A stretch of DNA of 64,000 bases from Symbiodinium natans (GCA_905221605.1 CAJNDS010000316.1:65001-129000), one strand, 5' to 3'. Shown: positions 51,519 to 62,627, counted from the first letter of the stretch. The notes: generated by a model not told the origin, from the letters alone. A program made the numbers and translations.

Positions 51519-51621
51519 GAGGTTTACGATCTTAGGGGGTACCTTGTTACTGAGCTCCCTTATTACAAGGGGATCCCATTGTTTGGGGGCGTAGAGGGGT
51601 CCCTTATATTCGTAAACCCCC
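51519..51621 (+). mobile_element. Miniature inverted-repeat element, family A
   Basis: 103 bp flanked by ATATG (51514-51518 and 51622-51626). Ends GAGGTTTACGAT and TTCGTAAACCCCC inverted; core GGGGGTACCTTGTTACTG, ACAAGGGGATCCCATTG. Confidence 0.65.
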
Positions 51622-51907
51622 ATATGATCCAAGCAAGTGCCGCCTTTCAGCCACATTAGCTTCATCCCTCCCAGTATGTGCCGTCCAGTAGGGATAGGAG
51701 ACCACGCGCAATAGCCTCAAATACCGATGTCCTAAACATGTTTATGAGCTTGAGGCAAGGAATTTCAGGGTTTGAAATAATAGGGTTTGGGGCTTTTGGG
51801 GCCTACATCACACAGGCATCGAGCTTTCGGAGCCGAAAGGCCCACATGAAACTTCTGCTCCCCACGTTGTCTGTGTGTGCTTTCTCAAGACCCGGGGCCG
51901 CCTCTGT

Positions 51908-52015
51908 TTAGGGTTTAGGGTAGGATTTAGGGTTTAGGGTGGGTTTAGGGTTTAGGGTTTAGGGTTTAGGGTTTAGGGTTTAGGGTTTAGGGTTTAGGGT
52001 TTAGGGTTTAGGGTG
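51908..52015. repeat. TTTAGGG array, ~14 units
   Basis: G-strand heptamers with one GATTTAGGG irregularity. Confidence 0.95.
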
Positions 52016-52678
52016 CTATCTCTGCTCAGGACATCACGAATGGGAACACGGAGAAACTTTCAGCTCCTTGGTGGAGATTTCTGCGATCTTCTGCGTATCT
52101 CGTTCCACAAGATATGGGTTTCGCCATATCATGGCGTTTGGGGGGGTTCAATTCAAGCTTGTGGTCTATTGTGACCCTACATCCCGAACACCTTTTTCTT
52201 GGCTTTCAAGGTTCCTTCTAAAGCCTCCAACACCCAAGAAAAGTGGACCCTTATTGTGTGGTTACTGGGCTACCTTAAGAGCGGGTGTTCGTGTTATTTC
52301 GTTGATGAAAGGGCGTGTTGCGGCTAGTTGGGGTTTGAGGCGAAAGGTGACGCAGAGCCAAGGAGTGGATCGTGAAGACCGCACAGCTGGATGCCGGTTG
52401 GCTCGGTGAGAAGATCGACCACCAGTCGCTGGTCCAGTCCATCGCATCTGGGCACCTAAAAGCGCCCCCAAAGATAGCACCTCTCTCTATATGGGTGCAT
52501 TTCCCAACATTTGGGGGCACCCTTTGTATCCCCAAACAGAATAGAAGACCCTCAAAAAGGGTACCCCTAGTTTCGGAAACCCCATACATGCGCATCATAA
52601 GGGGCACCAGGCAACTAGGGGGGGGTATTTCTTTTAATTTTGGGAGGTTGAAAGTTTAGAGTTCAGGGTTTATAGGTT

Positions 52679-52753
52679 GGGATGTCCCCCTAATACTAAC
52701 AGTCCTGAATAGGGATTATGGAGCCCCCCTGTTAGCATAAGGGCGAACATCCC
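52679..52753. mobile_element. Miniature inverted-repeat element, family C
   Basis: 75 bp: GGGATGTCCCCCTAATACTA ... TTAGCATAAGGGCGAACATCCC, inverted ends; internal AGTCCTGAATAGGGATTATG. Confidence 0.55.
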
Positions 52754-52982
52754 AATGGGTAGTTCCCTAAATTATTCTCCCTTTGGGGGTGCTTCATACC
52801 ATATACAGGGCGCGATCCCAGTGTATTGCGCATCGTGCCCAGATGCGATGGATGGGACCCGAGAGTAATTTGGGAAACTAACCTTATGTTTTTCACACCT
52901 CGGTCAATCGTGGCGGGTTGATGTTATCAGCCGGGCTGCCTTCTTCAGCGCGCAGCGCCTTCCTTCCTTCCCCCCCTTCCCC

Positions 52983-53066
52983 CCTAAACCCTAAACCCTA
53001 AACCCTAAACCCGGAACCCTAAATCCTTAATCCTACACCCTAAACCCTCAACCCTTGTGAAAACCC
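52983..53066. repeat. CCCTAAA array
   Basis: C-strand heptamers with CCGGAAC and TCCTTAA variants. Confidence 0.85.
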
Positions 53067-53083
53067 TAAACCCTTCCCTTTCC

Positions 53084-53152
53084 GAGGAGAGCCAAAAGGA
53101 GATGACGGCGATCAAGGAAGAGTTCGAAGGGATGAAGGAGTTAATCGAAGGC
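53084..53152 (+). CDS. Candidate coiled-coil exon
   Basis: After CCCTTTCCGAG the frame EESQKEMTAIKEEFEGMKEL is a strongly helical Glu/Lys sequence, resembling the islands at 62562 and 63309. It ends at a C-run. Confidence 0.3.
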
Positions 53153-53215
53153 CCCCCCCCCTCCCCCCCCGCAGAAGTGTTCAGAGCGCTGTCTACTCAA
53201 GCGCTACCATGGGCT

Positions 53216-53367
53216 ACCCTAAACCCTAAACCCTAAACCCTAAACCCTAAACCCTAAACCCTAAACCCTAAACCCTAAACCCTAAACCCTAAACCCTAAA
53301 CCCTAAACCCTAAACCCTAAACCCTAAACCCCACACCCTAAACCCTAAACCCTAAACCCTAAAACCT
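53216..53367. repeat. CCCTAAA array, ~21 units
   Basis: Homogeneous C-strand tract. Confidence 0.95.
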
Positions 53368-53407
53368 GAACTACCCTTGTGTCAGGGGTTCATAACCAGA
53401 CGAGGGG

Positions 53408-53513
53408 ATGCCTGAGATTCTGGCCTCGTGCTCAGGCGGCGACAAGAAGGAGCTGTTCTTGGCGATCAAGCAGGAGACCCAGAAGATCAAGTCTGAGCGC
53501 CTTGGACTGCGAG
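53408..53513 (+). CDS. Candidate exon
   Basis: The frame MPEILASCSGGDKKELFLAI continues KQETQKIKSERLGLR, then G|GTGTTC as a possible donor. Very coding-like composition. Confidence 0.4.
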
Positions 53514-53673
53514 GTGTTCTTGCTGGTCCTTCTGAGTTCCTCAGGGGGCCCCCATATGCCATATCTCTGCCCGTTATCTCTGCCTGTTGTACCACGAAAC
53601 AGGTGTGTGAGCCCCCAAAAGTTTGAAAGCCGGATACCGGACAACAGGGGCTGGATGAACCGCTGTAAAGGCT

Positions 53674-53823
53674 AAAGGGCTATGTCGACGGCGCCTCCTT
53701 CAGCCACGCTTCGGCCCTGGTCGCAAACGACGCCCTGGAGAAGTTCGCGGCCGATGGCATCTCGCATCCAGTGTTTGAAGAGCTACCTCCTAAAGACCAC
53801 GGTTGCTTTTGGTGGGCTGCTCC
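53674..53823 (+). CDS. Candidate exon with GTAAGG donor
   Basis: The frame GYVDGASFSHASALVANDAL continues EKFAADGISHPVFEEL and ends at GCTCCG|GTAAGG. 50 codons with no stop. Product unknown. Confidence 0.45.
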
Positions 53824-54496
53824 GGTAAGGATTCTGGTACATTCGCTTGCCTTTCCAAGCACTGAAGTGGTCACGGAAGTCAGGTTCTTGGGGGTTTGTT
53901 GGGTTGCTTTCAGGATTTGTGGGTTGTAACCTTGCTTCCGGTTTCTTCTCATGCCATCCTCCCGAGCGCGAGGCAAGTCATCCCTCCAAGACGGCAACAG
54001 CACCCAGCACGTCTTCGGAGCCTTCGGCAGCTTGCTGTCTTTGAGGTCCAAGCTCAGGCCCGCTGAGCCTCATGCAGCCTAAAAACCCGAATCCCTCCCA
54101 AAAACCTGGACAAAGCTGTGATTTCGCACGTGAGCTGATGCAAAATAGTTGGTCCAATTGCGCAGCCTGTCGGGGGAAGGTCTCTGTGTTTGTGTGTCTG
54201 TGAATGTGCGACTGTGAGGGTGTGTGAGTGTCTGTTTGTTTGTTTGTCGGTCGATCTGTCTGTATGTGTCTCCGAATCCATGGAGCGACTGGTCTCTGAC
54301 ACTGAACCATCGGAAATCCCTATTGAAAGCCCCTCAGCCCTATACCCTAAACCCGCTCTGCCTTTCCGGCCAGGACTTCGTCAGACCAGCGTGGCAAGGT
54401 GGAGCACGTAGCCAAGCTCCCTGGCCAGGGAGAACTGAAAACTCGCAAGCCGATTCATGGGAGTTTCCGAAAACTAGGGACATCCTTTTTTGCGGG

Positions 54497-54583
54497 TTCG
54501 TAAAGTACGGCTTCTAACATGTTGGGGGGTATACTACAGTATTCCCGCCCCCCCAACCTGTTAGAAGCTGTGTTTTTTACGAA
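54497..54583. mobile_element. 87-bp fold-back element
   Basis: TTCGTAAA ... CTTCTAACATGTTGGGGGG, loop, then CCCCCCAACCTGTTAGAAG ... TTTACGAA: nested inverted repeats nearly end to end. The outer TTCGTAAA also occurs in family A ends. Confidence 0.55.
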
Positions 54584-54599
54584 TATAGGGCTGTAGGGA

Positions 54600-56660
54600 G
54601 GTTCTCCAGGGCACAAGCTAGTGAAGCTGAAGCCTCTCTCCGTTGAGGTCCGTGATCCAGGGTGCTCTCGAGATGCTGCTGGGCAAAACTTGGTTTAGGG
54701 TTTAGGGTTTTTATCGGGTTCAGGGTTTAAGAAGCAGATTTTTGAATCTTTGATGTTAGTCGCCTAGAGACCCAACGCCTCCCCCAGAGCACAGGTTCTC
54801 GCATGAAAGCATTTGTGTGGTAGGCTGCTCGCTGCAGGCAGCGAGCCGTTTCACGTTGTTCAGAAGTCACGCAGGCAAGAGTCCCTGAAGCTGCAGCGGC
54901 AGAACTTGGGTATCTATCGGCAGCAGCTTGGCTGGGAAGAAGCTGCCTTTGAGCCCACAGATCAGGATCAGCCCTCTCAATGATAGTCACTACTCCCCAG
55001 CGCCGGGAAAACCTCCGAAAGCACCCGACCCTCTGGGGGTTTACGATGATATAAGGGACCCCAATACAAACCGCAAATAGTAGGATTCCCGTTTAATGAG
55101 GACCCAAGGAAGGTACACCGAATTTCGATACCCCCCCCCCCCCCCATAGGGGAAAAGCCGCCCCAAACACACTCGCAGGAACCCCAGACTCAGGCCTCCC
55201 TCGTAGAATATGGGGGGCCGGATTCATGTTCTCTTATGGTCTCTGCGCAAAAGAGACTGCTTGCTATGGCTTCAAAGAATTCAGAAATCGGGCGAAGCCC
55301 CTGCTGGAGCAAAGTCTTTTGTGTTGGGTACCGACTTCCCTCACTCCCTATACTCACAGCCAGTATGTTAAGGGTACTTTTCCCCAGGACCGAGGTGCTC
55401 CTGTGAGCCTGAAGAGACCCCAAAAGAACACCTGAAGCCAGCATAGCTCAAGACCTAAACCCTGAACCCTAAACCCTAAACCTAAACCCAAAACCCCAAA
55501 ACCCTGAAACCCAGAACGTCCCTAAGGAGGAGCAATTCCACCAAGCAGGCGATGCGTCAAAGGCCGGACTTGGATTGAGAATATTTCAAATTTAGGACAA
55601 TTGTAGACTTGGGAACAAGTGTCATGTTTGTGAGTTTTTCTATGATCTTTCGCATATGCTTTATTTCCCAACCGTCTGCCAACACTAAGGGGTTCCAGCA
55701 TCTAGAGTAAGAGGGGGTACGTAGATTGATTGGATAGAGCGCCGGGTTCAAAAAAGGGTTTGGGGTTTAGGGTTTAAGAGTTTCCCGAAGCCTGCTCGTA
55801 TGTTGGACAGGCGCGGGCGTGGCCGCGCTGGCCATTTTCGAAAACTGCCATTGCTCTTTGAATCTGTCCTCGCTGTTGGACGTCTGTGCTCACGAAATGC
55901 GAGGCTGTCATCGCTATTGGACGTCTGGGCTTGTGAAACTGTCGTCGCTTTAAATGCGTAACTGTCATCCCTTCTGGACTTCTGGGTTCGCGAAAGCTGT
56001 CGTCGCTTTGTGCCCTCCTGGGCTCACATGGTCTCTCACTGGCCCCAAACGCTGGCATCAATTAGGGGCCAGGCTTTGGGGGGCTTGGGCCGCTTTCCTC
56101 CTGTCCCGCCCTTCTGCCACAAATGCCCCGAAGATGTATACGTTCTGGCTTTATTGTGCAGCTTCGAACTTTGCCCAGTCAGGGTTGGCCACGCAGCCCA
56201 AACTCAACCTGAGGCCCTAAAGCTCTCCGAGGCTAAAAGCTGCAAAACCCTTGAGCTTCCCTAAATCCCAACATGCCTGCCACGTGCGGGCGTGAGCGTC
56301 GAAATCCCATACACCTTACATCGACAGTTTACCTTAAACCCGAAACCTAAGACCCCCACCTCCCCTTTTTGTGTGAAGGAAGAGGTTGCAGAGGATTGGC
56401 ATGGCCTCTCTCTCCCTAAAGCCCCAGGAATGCTGGGGGTTTTCTAGAGCTCGTTCGGCTTTTTGAGGGTTTTAAGGGATTAAGGTGGCAGTGCTTACGG
56501 GGCCTTTTGGGATCCTAAACGGCCCTACAGAGCCCAAAATCCTACAAGCCCTTTCAAGCCCTCGACCCTATTAAACCCTGGTATAGGAGGCTCTTGTGGG
56601 GGCATGGAGAATCCTACAGCCCCTATTCTAAAACCCTACATACCCAACAAATCCTCTTTG
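54600..56660. other. Mostly non-coding
   Basis: Holds a degenerate family A-like element near 55036-55130 (GGGGGTTTACGATGATATAA, ATAGTAGGATTCCCG), CCCTAAA at 55453-55515, and near 55860-56000 about four degenerate copies of a ~30-50-bp unit with TGTCATCGCT and TTCGCGAAA motifs. No gene supported. Confidence 0.4.
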
Positions 56661-56665
56661 GGGGG

Positions 56666-56969
56666 CTAGACCCTAGACCCTAGACCCTAGACCCTAGACC
56701 CTAGACCCTAGACCCTAGACCCTAAACCCTCAACCCTCAACCTAAACCCTAAACCCTAAACCCTAAACCCTAAACCCTAAACCCTAAACCCTAAACCCTA
56801 AAAACCCTAAACCCTAAACCCTAAACCCTAAACCCTAAACCCTTAAACCCTAAACCCTAACCCTAAACCCTAAAAACCCTAACCCTAAACCCTAAACCCT
56901 AAACCTAAACCTAAACCCTAAACCCTAAACCCTAAACCCTAAACCCTAAACCCCTAAACCCTAACCCCT
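56666..56969. repeat. CCCTAGA then CCCTAAA array, ~40 units
   Basis: Starts with a homogeneous block of CCCTAGA (56668-56722), then CCCTAAA with occasional phase slips. Among the longest arrays. Confidence 0.95.
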
Positions 56970-57014
56970 GCAGTGCGATGTTCTGCATCAGCTAGGCGGG
57001 TGGCAAAAAAAAGC

Positions 57015-57147
57015 CCCCCTAAACCTAAACCCTAAACCCCCTAAACCCTAAACCCTAAACCCTAAAAACCCTAAACCCTAAACCCTAAACCCTAAACCCT
57101 AAACCCTAAACCCTAAACCCTAAACCCTAAACCCTAAACCCTAAACC
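57015..57147. repeat. CCCTAAA array
   Basis: Continues the preceding array after a 45-bp spacer containing CTGCAGTGCGATG and GGGTGGCAAAAAAA; the latter recurs beside heptamers at 16285. Confidence 0.95.
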
Positions 57148-57317
57148 CGTCCGCCACCCTTAAGAAGAAAAAAGACACAAGGGTGTGCTGTGGGGGGGGG
57201 GGGGGTTCTCAAGGGACGTCTTACTGCAGGGCCGGGCTGGAGCTACGGGAGCGCCACGCCATGCTCTTGGACCTGGACCGCGCCCTGGGCCCGTTGATCG
57301 CGCTGTGTTGTTATCTT

Positions 57318-57420
57318 TTGGGAGGTTTCCCCCTTATACCAACAGCTCCGCAATAGGGATTCTGGTACCCCCTAATTAGAATCCCCATTAAGGACTCTTC
57401 GTCTAAGGGGAACCTCCCAA
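57318..57420. mobile_element. Miniature inverted-repeat element, family C
   Basis: Ends TTGGGAGGTTTCCCCCTTA and TAAGGGGAACCTCCCAA (one mismatch); the interior has AATAGGGATTCTGG and AGAATCCCCATTAAGGACT. It lies just before an acceptor site. Confidence 0.6.
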
Positions 57421-57448
57421 GTTATGTGTCCCATCTTTCTCTTCACAG

Positions 57449-57571
57449 GTATCTGGTGGAAGCTGCGGGGAGCCTTCGACGAGTACCTGGCTCAGGCCGA
57501 GGAGGAAATCACAAGCCCCCTGGCTGAAGATCCATGGAACCCGAGGCCTCCCGCGACTGCATGGGTTAGGG
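57449..57571 (+). CDS. Candidate exon, stop supplied by heptamer
   Basis: Follows CTTTCTCTTCACAG, a very good acceptor. The frame IWWKLRGAFDEYLAQAEEEI continues TSPLAEDPWNP and ends in the TAG of the TTTAGGG array. The true donor may be hidden in the array edge (GGGTTAGGG). Confidence 0.45.
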
Positions 57572-57672
57572 TTTAGGGTCTAGGGTCTAGGGTCTAGGGT
57601 TTAGGGTTTAGGGTTTAGGGTTTAGGGTTTAGGGTTTAGGGTTTAGGGTTTAGGGTTTAGGGTTTAGGGTTC
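57565..57672. repeat. TTTAGGG array, ~15 units
   Basis: Includes a block of TCTAGGG variants, the complement of the CCCTAGA block at 56668. Confidence 0.95.
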
Positions 57673-57986
57673 TCCGAAGAATTCAGGAGCCGGAATATAC
57701 TCGAAGCATTAGGGGGTGAAGCTTAAGACCGTCAAGTGGGCTGATGGCCCCAGGGGTCTCAAGGGCATCTCTGCTGCACTTGGAAGCTGTTTTGACTTCG
57801 TGCGTCTATTTAGTATCCCCGAGAAGCCCTCTAAGAATCCCCCAAAACCCACCTTACTAAGCCTGCTTACTGAGTCAAAAGAGCTTCCAAGTAGAAGCTT
57901 GGGCCATGCCTTCCTTGCCTTCCAGGCTTTGAAACGGGCGCGCATGCCATCGCGCAGTATCAGCAGTGCGCCCTGGCCATGATATG

Positions 57987-58095
57987 CGGGTTTACGAAAA
58001 TGAGGGAGATCCATACTGACCAATATGGATCCCCAAATAGTAGGATCCCCTTATAAGAAGGACCCCAATAAGGTACCCCTAATTTCGGAAACCCC
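57987..58095 (-). mobile_element. Miniature inverted-repeat element, family A, reversed
   Basis: Flanked by ATATG (57982-57986 and 58096-58100). Reverse orientation: CGGGTTTACGAAAATGAGGG at the left, GGTACCCCTAATTTCGG at the right, core AGTAGGATCCCCTTATAAG. Confidence 0.65.
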
Positions 58096-58348
58096 ATATG
58101 ACTGAAGTGGCTTTTGTGCCAGTCTTTTCTGAATCCTAAGCTTAGATGGCATGACTGGACTGAATGCGGGAATGTCAGGATCACAATGCCAAGGTCCAAA
58201 CCCTAAACCTTAATTTGGGAACCCCTATGTTCTTGCCATGCCGCTTCCCAAGACTGCATACGATCCCATGGTCGGTGCTTGGAGCCCTTTGAGGTGGTGG
58301 TTGTAGGATGCTCGGGGTTCTCAGGGCTGTGGGTGTAGGGTTTAGGTC

Positions 58349-58432
58349 GGGCTGTTCCCCCTTGTACTACCAGTCCTTAATAGGTACTTAATAATCCCGA
58401 TTAAGGACTGTTAGTATAAGCGGGAACATCCC
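58349..58432. mobile_element. Miniature inverted-repeat element, family C
   Basis: GGGCTGTTCCCCCTTGTACT and AGTATAAGCGGGAACATCCC ends; CAGTCCTTAAT and ATTAAGGACTG form a perfect internal stem. Confidence 0.6.
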
Positions 58433-58544
58433 AATGTTTAGGGCTTCAAAAGGGCTTCGGATTCTTCAGAGCCTCCAGCATCCCAGGCGAGGAGCAAGAA
58501 CAAACCCTCAAAGGTGACCCTGAATCTTTGAACAAGTCATGCTT

Positions 58545-58895
58545 ATCAGCCCTTAACCCTGAAGCCCTTAAGCCCTTAAGCCCTGTAGCCCTTAAGCCCT
58601 TAAGCCCTTAAACCCTTAAACCCTTAAACCCTTAAACCCCTTAACCCTTAAACCCTTAAACCCTTAAACCCTTAAACCCTTAAACCCTTAAACCCTTAAA
58701 CCCTTAAGCCCTTAAGCCCTTGAGCCCTTAAACCCTTAACCCTTAAACCCTTAAACCCTTAAACCCCTAAACCCCTAAACCCCTAAACCCCTAAACCCTA
58801 AACCCTAAACCCTAAACCCTAAACCCTAAACCCTAAACCCTAAACCCTAAACCCTAAACCCTTAACCCTTAACCCTTAACCCTTAAACCCTAATC
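58545..58895. repeat. CCCTTAAA/CCCTAAA/CCCTTAA array, ~45 units
   Basis: The longest repeat block. It changes unit along its length from 8-mer CCCTTAAG/CCCTTAAA, through CCCCTAAA and 7-mer CCCTAAA, to CCCTTAA, in homogeneous sub-blocks. Confidence 0.95.
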
Positions 58896-58905
58896 TAAGC
58901 TCCCA

Positions 58906-58980
58906 GGTGCCACGAGCTTCCAGAGCCTGCTGGCGGTGTACAAGCAGGCGATGGCCACCACTGACCGCTCCCACAGGCCC
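58906..58980 (+). CDS. Exon-like island between opposed arrays
   Basis: After CTAAGCTCCCAG the frame GATSFQSLLAVYKQAMATTD continues RSHRP into the TTTAGGG array at 58984. Array on both sides in opposite orientation, as at 27435. Confidence 0.4.
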
Positions 58981-58983
58981 TTG

Positions 58984-59062
58984 TTTAGGGTTTAGGGTTT
59001 AGGGTTTAGGGTTTAGGGTTTGGGGTTTGGGGTTTGGGGTTTAGGGTTTGGGGCTCAGGGCT
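58984..59062. repeat. TTTAGGG/TTTGGGG array
   Basis: G-strand heptamers drifting to TTTGGGG. Confidence 0.9.
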
Positions 59063-60060
59063 TAGTAGGGCTTGGGGTTTATAATTTAGGGTTCAGGGCC
59101 TTCCACACACAAAGCTCGAAGACGTGGAGGAGGGTTATAGGGATTATAGGGTCGAGGGTTTAGGCCGCCCCACTCCCCAGCTCTTTTAGCCGGGCTTGCA
59201 GGGGACGGATTACGTTTTGCGGCCCGTCGGGGGAGCCTTCGGCACGTTTTCCGGACACCTACGCCTTCCGAGCCTGAAACGTGTCTAAACCCTACACCAT
59301 ACAGCCCAAACCCCTAAACCCCCTAAACCCCCAACGTAGTGACCCCGGAAGGGTTGAAAGTTGAATGACTTTGTGAGTTTGCGAGGGCGCTGAAGACAGC
59401 GTGGCGTCACAGCTCGAACCTGGTGGGAGCACCGGCTGCAGCAGAGTCTTTAGGGTTTAGGGTTTAGGGTTTACGGACTTCAGAGCCCAGGTTCAAAAAC
59501 AAAGGCTTTAGGGTTTAGGGTCTGTCCATTAGAGGTTTCGGGAGGGTCATTCGGGGGAACGGTGTGCAGACACGCAAGTCGATGTGTAAAGAGCCCATGT
59601 GGTCGCGATTGAGTCTGCTTCGGATGCTTCAAAGCCTCGACCCCCTAAACCCCAAGCCATAAATGGAGGTTCAGGGTACTTAGGAACCCAGTTATAACTG
59701 CACTTTAAACCCAATCATAACCCTTCTAGGGCACTTAAGGGGCAAGTATATGTTTACTTCATGGATCTTTCGTGCGATGGTTCGTTGTAAGCACCAAGGC
59801 GAGCTCGCATCCCACATCGTCGACGGCGAGGCATTCTACACGTTCTTCACTCAAGAAGGCGGGTTACAAGCGCGCCCAAGGCCTTACTTCCATGCACTTC
59901 TTAAACGAAAGGTCACTGCATGGAATGGTCGCTTTAGGGGCTTCAGTCTGCTTGGCTCTTGCGCCTGGACCTACCCCGTCGAACTGCCTTGCAATAACGC
60001 CTGGCAGAGCTGCCCGAACCGAGCTTCTTGCAACGTGAACACGCACATATGCATACAACA
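59063..60060. other. No supported gene
   Basis: Short TTTAGGG tracts at 59452-59475 and near 59507. A frame near 59750-60060 has no motif. Confidence 0.35.
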
Positions 60061-60065
60061 CATAT

Positions 60066-60077
60066 CTTATATATATA

Positions 60078-60120
<43 letters not shown>

Positions 60121-60128
60121 GTATATGT

Positions 60129-60180
<52 letters not shown>

Positions 60181-60190
60181 TATATATATG

Positions 60191-60224
<34 letters not shown>

Positions 60225-60270
60225 ATATGTATATGTATATATATACATATGTGTAGGGACCATATGTATA

Positions 60271-60306
<36 letters not shown>

Positions 60307-60364
60307 TGTATGTATGTATGTATGTATGTATGTATGTATGTATGTATGTATGTATGTATGTATG

Positions 60365-60395
<31 letters not shown>

Positions 60396-60425
60396 TGTAT
60401 GTATGTATGTATGTATATACAATCA
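60066..60425. repeat. TATATG hexamer and GTAT tetramer microsatellites
   Basis: (TATATG)n to about 60260, then about 30 units of GTAT (60279-60415) with one slip (GTAATG). Long Tyr/Met/Cys/Val and His/Thr/Ile/Tyr frames are artefacts. Confidence 0.95.
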
Positions 60426-60609
60426 TATACACACATATGTAGAGCCTCCATGGGGCATGGAAGGGACCCAAGGAGGCATTTTGCGTTTGACGCACCCGTG
60501 GGGAGGTTGCGAGTCCTCCTTGGCACAGCAGACCCTGGAGCAGATGCGTGACGCACTCCTGGGGATGAGGTGAGGGAAGCATCTGCTTGTCATGTTCTAG
60601 GGTGTTGGG

Positions 60610-60655
60610 GTTCAGGGTTTAGGGTTCAGGGTTTAGGGTTTAGGGTTTAGGGTTG
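60610..60655. repeat. TTTAGGG/TTCAGGG tract
   Basis: Short G-strand heptamer array. Confidence 0.85.
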
Positions 60656-61835
60656 TCATGGGTAGCTATAAGGGGGTTGTAATTATGGTATCTATACACT
60701 TATCACCCTACATTTAGGGTACTTAAAGCCCTACTTATAGCGTCTTATATCCAGGCGCCACTCATGCTAGGAAGTGTTGGGACTGCGTCGTGGCAGGAGC
60801 ACGCGGTATATTTTGCTTGGTGCGCCTGTCGTAGGGCATCTGATTAGGTCCGCTGGGTCAACATGCGTGCTTTCAGAATTGGTGGTTGACTCGAATTGCA
60901 GCCACTGGCCCACTGGCTTCAGGATGCTCTATGACCGCTTCGAAGTTTCGGGACTTCCAGAGCCCGACATCAAGGTGGTGGACAATGCCGCTGCTAGGTC
61001 AAGATCAGAAACAGCCATGGCTCGCAAGTAACACAGATTCCCAGACCAAAATGAACTTCCGAAAACCCCTTTTGAGCAAGGTTGATCGAATGAAGTCCAG
61101 CTTCAGCGCGGCTTCGAAGGCCGCATGCAAGGTCGAAGGACCATACGGGGTGTCCGCGTGCGCTAAACCTTCCAAGGCCCTGCTGTGCACAGCACGGAAG
61201 TATCTGTTCACATGATGGAAGGACAGATTCCTGCCTGGTATCTGCCCTACCTGGACCACGGCAGAACCATGAAGGAGCTTGAAGCTTGAGGCCTTGAAGC
61301 GGCAAGCCAGGCTGGCTCACCGCACAATCACGTATTCCCTCTCACCCGCAATCAGGTGCGGCACTTAAGTCCTAAGTGCAACGTGCACCTTGCTTTGCGC
61401 CAGAAAAGTGCTCCTACTCTGATTTCTAACGTCGTATGATGGTTACTGGCATTAGAAATAGTATTGTTCCACTTGACGTCGCGAAACTGTGTCGTGATCC
61501 CGAGTGCCATGTTAATGGGACACGATGTTATTTGGAAAGGTATCATGAGTAGTTTCTCTATAACAACGATGCAAGCATTCTAAAGGGATCATGTTGGTAA
61601 CTAGTCTCCGGTAACACAGAAGATGCAGGGCTCCGAGTAGCTTTCTTCATTCTGCATATGCCGGTTCAAGCCCTTAATGGGGCACGTTCCGCTGGCGGTT
61701 GCTTGGTGATGGAATTCCCATTGCAGCTGGCTAGCAGCTTGTCCGCACCTTCAACACATCCTCACATTTTAAAATGTATACCACATGTGTTCATATATAT
61801 ATATATATCGTTATTTATTTATCTATTTATCTATT

Positions 61836-61867
<32 letters not shown>

Positions 61868-62555
61868 AGCACACCAAGTCCTGTCTGGTAGCAGGCACAA
61901 TGCATGTCGGTCGAAGGCACCTGGTTGGAGCAGCTTTGTGAGTCTGTTCTTCTGAAGCTCTGAGGCAATCCATTTTTGACATAATGCCGCTTGGCGGCCG
62001 GTGCTGGGCCTTATAGTCTTTCAAGTTCGATAGCTTCTGGCGAGACAAAGTACTTTTCTGAGGCGTCCTTGTGATGGGATGACCAGATTTGATGAGCACC
62101 CTTCTTCTTACAACCAAGGAAGCAACTTTTCGTCACTCTACCTGACGTGGCTTGGACAGCGTTTATGGCGGGATCTTGTGAGGGACGACTCGTCGTGTCA
62201 GAGCTATGAACTCTCGGAGCAAGCAAGGCATGGCTCAAGTCAGTTTGCAAGGTTATGAAGCTATTACTTTCACTGATGCTGGTATCTACTCCAGCACGGA
62301 AGATGGGGCAGGAGAGCCGCTTTTTTGAAAGGGCTTAGCGTATCTAAGCGATGCCGAGCGGTAGAGGCCCCCCGAACAAGTTCCATGCAGCGCCCCCTGT
62401 GGAGGACCATGGCACCTCGCTTGACGCGGACGGATCGGGCAAGGCTCTCTGTGTGTGTGCGTGGGGGTGTGGGGCTAGCTGACGAAAGGTTGGGAGAGAG
62501 TCTGTTGTCCACTGTGCTCCATGGTTTGGGGGGGGGACACTTGGCCTGCGATTCG
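60656..62555. other. No supported gene
   Basis: A TA/ATTT microsatellite at 61795-61868. Frames between, including 60994-61320 on the minus strand, lack motifs. Confidence 0.35.
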
Positions 62556-62561
62556 GTGCAG

Positions 62562-62627
62562 GAGTCGGTCCAGATGGCCGAGCTCAAAGCGTTTATTGAG
62601 AAGAAGGCACAGAAGAACAGTCCATGA
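62562..62627 (+). CDS. Candidate coiled-coil terminal exon
   Basis: Follows GATTCGGTGCAG; the phase-0 frame ESVQMAELKAFIEKKAQKNS ends P and TGA. Resembles the islands at 53084 and 63309. Confidence 0.4.
   Translation, partial: ESVQMAELKAFIEKKAQKNSP

Noticed and set aside
59864-60573. 230-aa minus and 181-aa plus frames
   Set aside because: Both cross (TATATG)n and (GTAT)n; repeat artefacts.
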